NCBI GenBank assembly: GCA_023079485.1
Contig: CM041084.1
Span: 9,980,609 to 10,044,608 of the forward strand
Direction: 5' to 3'
Length of the DNA stretch: 64,000 bases
Origin: Archilochus colubris
Lineage: Eukaryota; Chordata; Aves; Apodiformes; Trochilidae
The position numbers were made by a program, and so were the translations under genes. Of the stretch, positions 60,601 to 64,000 are shown piece by piece. The notes below the pieces were generated by a model. That model was not told the origin of the DNA. It saw nothing but the letters and a program-made list of their open reading frames with translations, and searched no databases. Numbering within the stretch: position 1 is the stretch's first letter; each line of letters opens with the position of its first letter.

Positions 60601-63081
60601 CAGAGTGAATGAATGTGCATTTTCACCATTGATAGAACTGTTTGTTATAGAGTGATATTACAGAGATTTTATATGTGTACTGCAAAACTAAAAGAAACAT
60701 AATCATATTTCTCTGTCCTCTTTCTTTGATTTCTGTCAGAGATTACAGATGTTCAGATTTGAGATTTCAAAAGCCATATGTACAATAAACAATATAATTA
60801 TGAAATATCTGCTTATTAATCATCTTAGTTTTTAATTTGATGGTGGCACTTTCTTAAGCAAGGTGCTTGTATCAGTTTATGTAATTATTTTATGTAATTT
60901 TAGGTTTAATTCCTGGAGGGAAAGTGAAGTTAGTACATAGCTCTACTATGGAATTAAGTAACAGGTAAGAAAACGGGGGCATTTAGATTTTACAAGTGTA
61001 TTCCACAAAGCTGTTTTTTTCTTATACTTTTATGAATTTGCTGTTACTTTTCTCATTAGTTGTTTGGGTTTTTTTTTTAATACACATTTCTTCTTAAAGC
61101 TAGTCATAGACATTTCAGATCAAGAGTTCCTGTATGTAGTTGCATATCTTAAGGAGAGAACTTCCAATATTTATGTCATATTTTACCTTTATGTTTTTCC
61201 TAGCCTTTTCCCAAAGGATGTGCGCCAGAGAATGCCCCTGACACAGACTATTAAATTTCTGTCTTCTAATCCTAATAATTTCATTGTTGGAACAAACATT
61301 GTGAGTAATGTGCTGAAATTCATCTCACTGTAATTCTTTATTTTGGAAGCTAACCATTTACTTGGAATTTTAGCAGTAGACTGTATACAAAATTTATAAT
61401 TCGAGACTATTTTTAAAATCTGTTAGCTATTAAAATCTTTTAGCTATTAAGGATCTTTTATGGTAACAGCTGTGTGAATTATTTAACATTTTATCATAAT
61501 AGTAATAAACAAATTATTTTTTTGTCTTGAGTAATTTGTTTTCTATGTGTTGCTTATAGGGATTGGTAGCCCATGGTGCAAGACATGATTTAAAAGTATT
61601 TCCAAAGTTATTCAGACCCCAGGAGGGTGGACTCAGATCAACAAGCATCAATGCAATTGATTTTTTCCCTTTTGGAAAACCACTATTTTTGGTATGAAAA
61701 CTTTTTTCATAGAATACAACTTTGATCTTTTAATTACTTGCTGAGGGAGGATTTCTAATTTTATGTATTTAAGTAGATGTGATAGTTGACTTCCCTCACT
61801 AATTCCAATCTGCCATGAAGGGTGGCAACAAATCTTGTGTCCTGGTGTTTGAACTTTGTTTATATAAAAGGTGGAGCATCTGGTTCACAGAAACAAATGG
61901 CAATTGCATTTCAATCTTATGTCTTAATCTTTGTTTTTACTGAAATTCCTCAGTGCAAGCAGGTGTTCTGCTGTTGATAAACCCTCAGCTTTTTATCACA
62001 CTTTTCCTACATCTGACAAGATAACAATTTTCTCTTCAAAATGCTTTCTTTCTAAATTTGCCATTATTTATGTTATTTCATTGGGATTGCCTAAGGTATA
62101 AAATGAACGTGTTTGGCTGAAGAGTATTTTGTGTCACTTCTGTGGAGTCAGATCTTCCTTTTACCAGATGTTCTACCCTTTTACCCAAATTCTTTTATTT
62201 GGACTGTTACTGGGTTCTGTAAGCTTGTATCTGCAGAAGTCCCCCTAAAAGTAAGCCCAATCTGCAGTCACTATAAGAAGTCATCATAATTTGAAAATCC
62301 TAGGAAGTCTTTCTGATGTAGAGGTTTGTAAGGTCCAGGGTCGTGAGAGTAAATTATTTTCTGTTGTCGCAGAATAGTTTCTTCTGTTGCTGGATTAGAG
62401 CAAACTTGTAAATGTTGCCTATACTAGTCAAGACAAAAGCTATAAGAAAACATCTGGAAGCAGTTATATCTGCCTGTCTTTGGATTTAGTTGTTTAGTAT
62501 GAATCAGCTTAATCAGGTCTCTCACCCCGATTCAGACTACCTTCAAGTTGTGCTGAATCATAGTAATAGTGAAGATGGTAGTTTAAGATTTTCTTTCAAA
62601 ATAGTATATTAGGACTTCAATCCAGGATTAGTGGATTAGATTACTCTAGTATGCTCACTACAGAGGTACTGCATTTGGACTATGAAATACATTAGAGATA
62701 AAATCCAAATAGGATGTACAGTGACATATATGTACCACTTCAGTCAGATAACTCATTTTATTGATATGCTTTTTATTCTCAGTGACTGAATTGCGGTTTT
62801 TATCTTGCTTAGTTGGTTTAATTCCCACTAGGTATTTTCTTTTTTACTACAATATAGGTTGGCTGTTCAGATGGAAGCATTAGATTACACCAAATGACAT
62901 CAGAGTATCCCCTCATGCAGTGGAATGACAGCACAAGTGGCCAGCCAGTTATTGCCCTACAGTGGGCTTTAACAAGACCTGCTGTATTTTTTGTCCTGGA
63001 TGCATCATCTAATATTTACATTTGGGATCTTCTTGAAAATGATCTGTTGCCTGTGGCAAAGCAGACTATTCCATCAGACAA
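36659..63081 (+). CDS. DYNC2I1: DYNC2I1 (WDR60), dynein-2 intermediate chain 1 (23 coding exons, 3' incomplete)
   Basis: WDR60 is an intermediate chain of cytoplasmic dynein-2, the retrograde intraflagellar transport motor of cilia. Its N-terminal extension recruits light chains and its C-terminal WD-repeat propeller binds the heavy chain. Loss in humans causes short-rib thoracic dysplasia. I joined 23 exons totalling 2912 bases, about 970 codons, with matching phases and no stop; human WDR60 is about 1066 residues, so roughly the last 90 are missing to the right. Residues 1-330 are Lys/Glu/Arg-rich. An acidic [13 protein letters not shown] stretch (about 349-361) follows, then the conserved [20 protein letters not shown]-like blades follow ([33 protein letters not shown]). 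Identification is by match to the remembered human protein across nearly all exons. Confidence 0.95.
36887..36951. repeat. 22-bp minisatellite, about three copies
   Basis: The unit CCCGGCCAAGCCATCCCCCT followed by CA starts at 36887, 36909 and 36931. The first two are identical and the third differs near its end. It lies just downstream of DYNC2I1 exon 1 in GC-rich DNA. Confidence 0.93.
38709..38732. repeat. (TTTG)n microsatellite
   Basis: About six TTTG/GTTT units in DYNC2I1 intron 1. Confidence 0.9.
39604..39880 (+). mobile_element. old CR1 LINE internal fragment
   Basis: Shows decayed landmarks of CR1 ORF2 sense sequence in order: CTCAGCACTTGTGAGGCC, GGGGCTGGAGCCCTGAAGTA, a GGCTGTTCAGCCTGGAGAAAA-like stretch, and AAGTATCTGAAG. 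The frame is broken, so it is an old copy. Boundaries are approximate. Confidence 0.7.
40402..40455 (+). CDS. DYNC2I1: DYNC2I1 coding exon 2
   Basis: Encodes [18 protein letters not shown] (residues 6-23), near-identical to human RRTKDDTWKADDLRKHL. TTCTAG acceptor, GTGATT donor, phase 0 both sides. Too short for an ORF scan. Confidence 0.95.
40539..40611 (-). mobile_element. CR1 LINE 3' fragment
   Basis: Contains ATCATAGAATGGTTTGGGTT, then GGAAAGGACCATAAAGATCA and CTGCCATGGGCAGGGATAC, which is the reverse complement of the CR1 3' end. It starts with the terminal ATCATAGAAT unit and is 5'-truncated. Confidence 0.9.
40609..40652. repeat. GATACA-type short tandem repeat
   Basis: Six or so imperfect GATACA/GATACT units (GGATACAGAGATACTGGATA and onward) directly beside the truncated end of the CR1 fragment. 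Confidence 0.75.
42139..42559 (+). CDS. DYNC2I1: DYNC2I1 coding exon 3: charged N-terminal region
   Basis: A 421-bp exon (residues 24-163) almost wholly of Lys, Arg, Glu, Asp, Gln and His, with RERERF and ERDRDK strings, as in the low-complexity, probably disordered N-terminus of WDR60. The acceptor follows a TTTTATTT tract ending TTTCAG; donor GTAAGT, exit phase 1. Sequence conservation is weak in this type of region, so assignment rests on composition, frame and position. Confidence 0.9.
42560..43781 (+). other. DYNC2I1 introns 3 and 4
   Basis: Two introns of about 0.6 kb on either side of the 50-bp exon 4 (43137-43186). AT-rich with no recognised repeat or RNA. Confidence 0.8.
43137..43186 (+). 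CDS. DYNC2I1: DYNC2I1 coding exon 4
   Basis: A 50-bp exon that completes a split Glu codon and encodes [16 protein letters not shown] (residues 164-180). TTTTCCAG acceptor, GTAAAG donor. Same charged composition as its neighbours; phases 1 and 0 fit. Confidence 0.85.
43782..44108 (+). CDS. DYNC2I1: DYNC2I1 coding exon 5: charged region
   Basis: A 327-bp exon (residues 181-289) starting [20 protein letters not shown] and ending KKSDQR, rich in Lys/Glu with predicted coiled or disordered character. TTCCTAG acceptor, GTTAGT donor, phase 0. It corresponds to the EEGERRHRKPREPD-like part of human WDR60. Confidence 0.88.
44109..45866 (+). other. DYNC2I1 intron 5
   Basis: A 1.76-kb intron. Its main content is the antisense CR1 copy at 45163-45712; the rest is AT-rich with nothing recognised. 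Confidence 0.85.
45163..45712 (-). mobile_element. CR1 LINE, 5'-truncated, with open ORF2 C-terminus
   Basis: On the minus strand it encodes the C-terminal part of the CR1 ORF2 polyprotein, beginning near [19 protein letters not shown] and running without a stop to VWELQQ at 45232. A 3' UTR follows, ending in ATCATAGAAT units at the low-coordinate end. The 5' part (endonuclease and most of the reverse transcriptase) is missing, so it cannot move by itself. The intact frame over about 155 codons and clean 3' end suggest it is the youngest CR1 in the window. It is inserted antisense to DYNC2I1. Confidence 0.95.
45867..45925 (+). CDS. DYNC2I1: DYNC2I1 coding exon 6
   Basis: A 59-bp exon, [19 protein letters not shown] plus two bases of the next codon. 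TTTTACAG acceptor, GTGATA donor. Assigned from frame, composition and the phase-2 fit to exon 7; low complexity makes homology hard to judge. Confidence 0.78.
46369..46429 (+). CDS. DYNC2I1: DYNC2I1 coding exon 7
   Basis: A 61-bp exon encoding [20 protein letters not shown] and E, with the first Ser codon split across the intron. TTTTTTCAG acceptor, GTAAAA donor, exits in phase 0. Charged region; assigned by phase and position. Confidence 0.78.
47372..47449 (+). CDS. DYNC2I1: DYNC2I1 coding exon 8: acidic motif, first half
   Basis: Encodes residues 330-355, ending [12 protein letters not shown], which matches human ...ASCEDDFE. GTAAGT donor, phase 0. Its last bases are repeated almost exactly at the start of exon 9. 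Confidence 0.92.
47640..47656. repeat. (TA)n microsatellite
   Basis: About eight TA units in DYNC2I1 intron 8. Confidence 0.9.
48091..48289 (+). CDS. DYNC2I1: DYNC2I1 coding exon 9: acidic motif, second half
   Basis: A 199-bp exon (residues 356-421) beginning [17 protein letters not shown], then [16 protein letters not shown], close to human KEIQEIQRAINAENERI. TCTAAAG acceptor, GTATGT donor, exit phase 1. Confidence 0.95.
48290..52502 (+). other. DYNC2I1 introns 9 and 10
   Basis: Introns of 1.5 and 2.6 kb around exon 10. AT-rich, with a (TA)n run at 50837-50852. I found no further exon; exons 9, 10 and 11 join in matching phases. Confidence 0.8.
49838..49940 (+). CDS. DYNC2I1: DYNC2I1 coding exon 10
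   Basis: Encodes residues 422-455 including [16 protein letters not shown], aligned with human CGIFVDFASASHRQKS. CCACAG acceptor. The donor is a tandem GTAAGTAAGT; the first GT keeps frame with exon 11 (phase 2). Confidence 0.94.
52503..52632 (+). CDS. DYNC2I1: DYNC2I1 coding exon 11: conserved [12 protein letters not shown] segment
   Basis: Encodes residues 456-499, with [20 protein letters not shown] followed by [18 protein letters not shown], nearly the same as human. Acceptor CTAAAG, donor GTGGGT, phase 0 exit. This is the best conserved stretch of the N-terminal half. Confidence 0.97.
53140..53251 (+). CDS. DYNC2I1: DYNC2I1 coding exon 12
   Basis: Encodes [20 protein letters not shown] and [17 protein letters not shown] (residues 500-536), matching human [26 protein letters not shown] acceptor, GTGAAG donor, exit phase 1. 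Confidence 0.97.
53579..53673 (+). CDS. DYNC2I1: DYNC2I1 coding exon 13
   Basis: Encodes residues 537-568, ending [17 protein letters not shown], aligned with human PKIDTPRLCSFLRAACQ. The acceptor follows a repeated TTTGG tract and TTGTTAG; GTATGT donor, phase 0. Confidence 0.95.
53997..54126 (+). CDS. DYNC2I1: DYNC2I1 coding exon 14
   Basis: Encodes residues 569-611, starting [17 protein letters not shown] (human VMAVLLEEDRLAAEPSW) and ending [18 protein letters not shown] acceptor, GTAAGG donor, exit phase 1. Confidence 0.96.
54992..55164 (+). CDS. DYNC2I1: DYNC2I1 coding exon 15: first WD-type blade
   Basis: Encodes residues 612-669, including [19 protein letters not shown] and [20 protein letters not shown], very close to human. 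CVWNIW is a WD-repeat D-strand signature. GTGTTTAG acceptor after a T run, GTACGT donor, phase 0. Confidence 0.97.
55683..55845 (+). CDS. DYNC2I1: DYNC2I1 coding exon 16: WD blade
   Basis: Encodes residues 670-723 with [20 protein letters not shown] and [15 protein letters not shown], a WD40 blade matching human GSVVVWDLREDSRLH. TTAACAG acceptor, GTTAGT donor, exit phase 1. Confidence 0.97.
56047..56245 (-). mobile_element. CR1 LINE 3' fragment
   Basis: Starts GAATCATGGAATCATTTCCC, continues TTGGAAGGGACTCATCAGGA and GGGCACCCCAAGAATCACAC, then a CTTCCCTGGGGAACCTGTTC landmark. This is the reverse complement of the CR1 3' region with moderate decay. Confidence 0.9.
56535..56624 (+). mobile_element. 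CR1 LINE 3' end, sense orientation
   Basis: Reads GATGGTCTCTAAGTTACCTT, CCAACCTAAGGTATTCTATG, then ATTCTATGAT units, the forward CR1 3' terminus. It is opposite in orientation to the copy about 300 bases upstream. Confidence 0.88.
57489..57602 (+). CDS. DYNC2I1: DYNC2I1 coding exon 17
   Basis: Encodes [20 protein letters not shown] through SLSYQD (residues 724-761), aligned with human [28 protein letters not shown] acceptor. The donor is GTGTGT; a stronger-looking GTAAGC lies 4 bases further on but would break the frame. Confidence 0.93.
57882..57964. repeat. local direct duplication, period 51 bp
   Basis: TTTAGAGAAGTCTTACTGCT and onward (57882-57913) recurs at 57933-57964 with three mismatches in 32 bases. 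The bases between the copies are not duplicated recognisably. Confidence 0.88.
58479..58540 (+). CDS. DYNC2I1: DYNC2I1 coding exon 18: WD blade
   Basis: A 62-bp exon encoding [20 protein letters not shown] and W (human SGLSFHIASLDESGVLNVW). TTTCACAG acceptor, GTGAGT donor, phase 0. Confidence 0.96.
59638..59689 (+). CDS. DYNC2I1: DYNC2I1 coding exon 19
   Basis: A 52-bp exon encoding [17 protein letters not shown] (human VVVELPKADIAGSISDL). TTTCTCAG acceptor, GTGAGT donor, exit phase 1. Confidence 0.96.
60904..60964 (+). CDS. DYNC2I1: DYNC2I1 coding exon 20
   Basis: A 61-bp exon encoding [20 protein letters not shown] (human [20 protein letters not shown]). TTTTAG acceptor, GTAAGA donor, exit phase 2. 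Confidence 0.96.
61204..61300 (+). CDS. DYNC2I1: DYNC2I1 coding exon 21
   Basis: Encodes residues 820-852, [20 protein letters not shown] then [13 protein letters not shown], aligned with human [32 protein letters not shown] acceptor, GTGAGT donor, phase 0. The start of the exon differs from human in length and sequence. Confidence 0.94.
61560..61691 (+). CDS. DYNC2I1: DYNC2I1 coding exon 22: WD blade
   Basis: Encodes [20 protein letters not shown], then [15 protein letters not shown] (residues 853-896), aligned with human [20 protein letters not shown] and VIDFSPFGEPIFL. TTATAG acceptor, GTATGA donor, phase 0. Confidence 0.97.
62858..63081 (+). CDS. DYNC2I1: DYNC2I1 coding exon 23: last WD blades in window
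   Basis: Encodes residues 897-970, [20 protein letters not shown] ... [20 protein letters not shown], then [16 protein letters not shown]. Two WD-type segments, aligned with human [20 protein letters not shown] and [26 protein letters not shown] acceptor, GTAAGT donor, exit phase 2. The final exons lie beyond 64000. Confidence 0.97.
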
Positions 63082-64000
63082 GTAAGTACATGCAATACTA
63101 TCTTTTTAACAAAATATCAATATTATTATCTACATTTTTATTAGATATTGGATGGGTGGGTGGATATTGACTTTAAATGTTCATTAAAAGCCTATATTTT
63201 TTAAACTGTTGGAGGTGTGGAAAAAGACTATAGCAAGCTAAATTTTAATTTATCCTTATTTACTTAGTATTTTATACAGTCTGATAAAAAAAAATAACAT
63301 TAGTATAAATCAAAATCAGGGAGACTGTTATCAGTTGGGGCAGAGGTCTTTACATGGAGCAGCCACTGTTTATATGAAGAGAAAAAATGTATTTCTACTG
63401 AAATGTTTGAAGTTCAAATACAGCTTTACTGGATAAGATTCAAACTCTAAATTGGGCAAGACATTGGCCAACATTTAAAAGTGCCTATGGAGTGCATGGT
63501 TACCTGTAATAAGAAATACATTGTGTTCAGTGTCACAAAGTGAACAGCAAGACTATCATCAGGGTAATCTCACCATATTGTTCCTGTCAGTTTAGAAACC
63601 TATGTATCCTGTACATTGATGTGGAAAAGCAGTTTAAGCCTTTCTGAATTACTGTCTTGAGGATTCTCTTTCCTCCCTGATGGGAGCCCCAGTGGGAAGA
63701 CTTGCTCTTCTGTAGGTTTGACTTAGTCTTGGTGAATATCCCTCTAGCTGAAAGTTTCTCTTGTAGGTTTGTAAGCTGTAGGAAAATGCTGCTAGTTTGG
63801 GGAGAAAATAAGTTTTAAAGTTACTACTCTGTACTGTACTATAGTTCATTTTTACAAAGCTGAAATACTTTTAAAGCCATGATTAGAAACTGATGATGGA
63901 ATCTTAGAACAGAGTAAAAATTGCCTGTTATATTTACATTCAATGATTACAACTGATGAAACACTAAAGAACATGATGGGACTTGAAACAGTGAGAAGTA
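63082..64000 (+). other. DYNC2I1 intron 23 (partial)
   Basis: Begins with a GTAAGT donor and runs off the right edge. I did not find the next exon (human continues RLVAMAAVGEP) before 64000. Confidence 0.8.

Larger units (their letters stand above)
59690..62857 (+). other. DYNC2I1 introns 19 to 22
   Basis: Introns of 1214, 239, 259 and 1166 bases around exons 20-22. AT-rich. No repeat family was recognised. Confidence 0.8.

Noticed and set aside
1..64000. tRNA, rRNA, CRISPR, insertion sequences or viral insertions
   Set aside because: No tRNA-like A/B boxes with cloverleaf, no regular spacer arrays and no recognisable endogenous retroviral genes were seen by reading both strands. A tRNAscan or Rfam run would be needed for certainty.

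Overview
This is a vertebrate nuclear genomic window, most likely from a bird. The evidence is large AT-rich introns with GT-AG splice sites, CpG islands at two gene starts, and CR1 retrotransposon pieces with the typical sauropsid 3' end (tandem ATTCTATG-type units). There are no operons, CRISPR arrays or prokaryotic features. I identified the proteins by comparing translated exons with remembered family sequences, not by a database search.

Two divergent genes fill the window. ESYT2 (extended synaptotagmin 2) lies on the minus strand. Its first four coding exons are present: exon 1 at 29921-30286 (start codon, membrane hairpin), then exons at 5792-5833, 4710-4844 and 3100-3176 that enter the SMP lipid-transfer domain. 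The rest of the gene lies beyond the left edge. Intron 1 is about 24 kb and makes up most of the left half; I found no second gene in it.

DYNC2I1 (WDR60, a dynein-2 intermediate chain used in ciliary transport) lies on the plus strand. I traced 23 coding exons from the ATG at 36659 to 63081. All splice phases are compatible and give about 970 codons with no internal stop. The remaining C-terminus lies beyond the right edge. The charged N-terminal half is in exons 1-9, and WD-repeat blades are recognisable in exons 15-23. ESYT2 and WDR60 are also neighbours on human 7q36.3, so the layout fits conserved synteny.

Between the two start codons are 6.4 kb: a GC-rich island over ESYT2 exon 1 (about 29.4-31.0 kb), about 5 kb of ordinary AT-rich DNA, and a second GC-rich island over DYNC2I1 exon 1 (about 36.2-37.1 kb) with short tandem repeats and a candidate RFX X-box half-site.

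Mobile DNA is sparse: one CR1 copy with an open antisense reading frame in DYNC2I1 intron 5, several short or old CR1 fragments, and an unclassified repeat present twice in ESYT2 intron 1. I found no evidence of an undescribed biological system. The most useful observations concern splice-site architecture, a 21-bp direct repeat flanking DYNC2I1 intron 8, promoter motifs and repeats.
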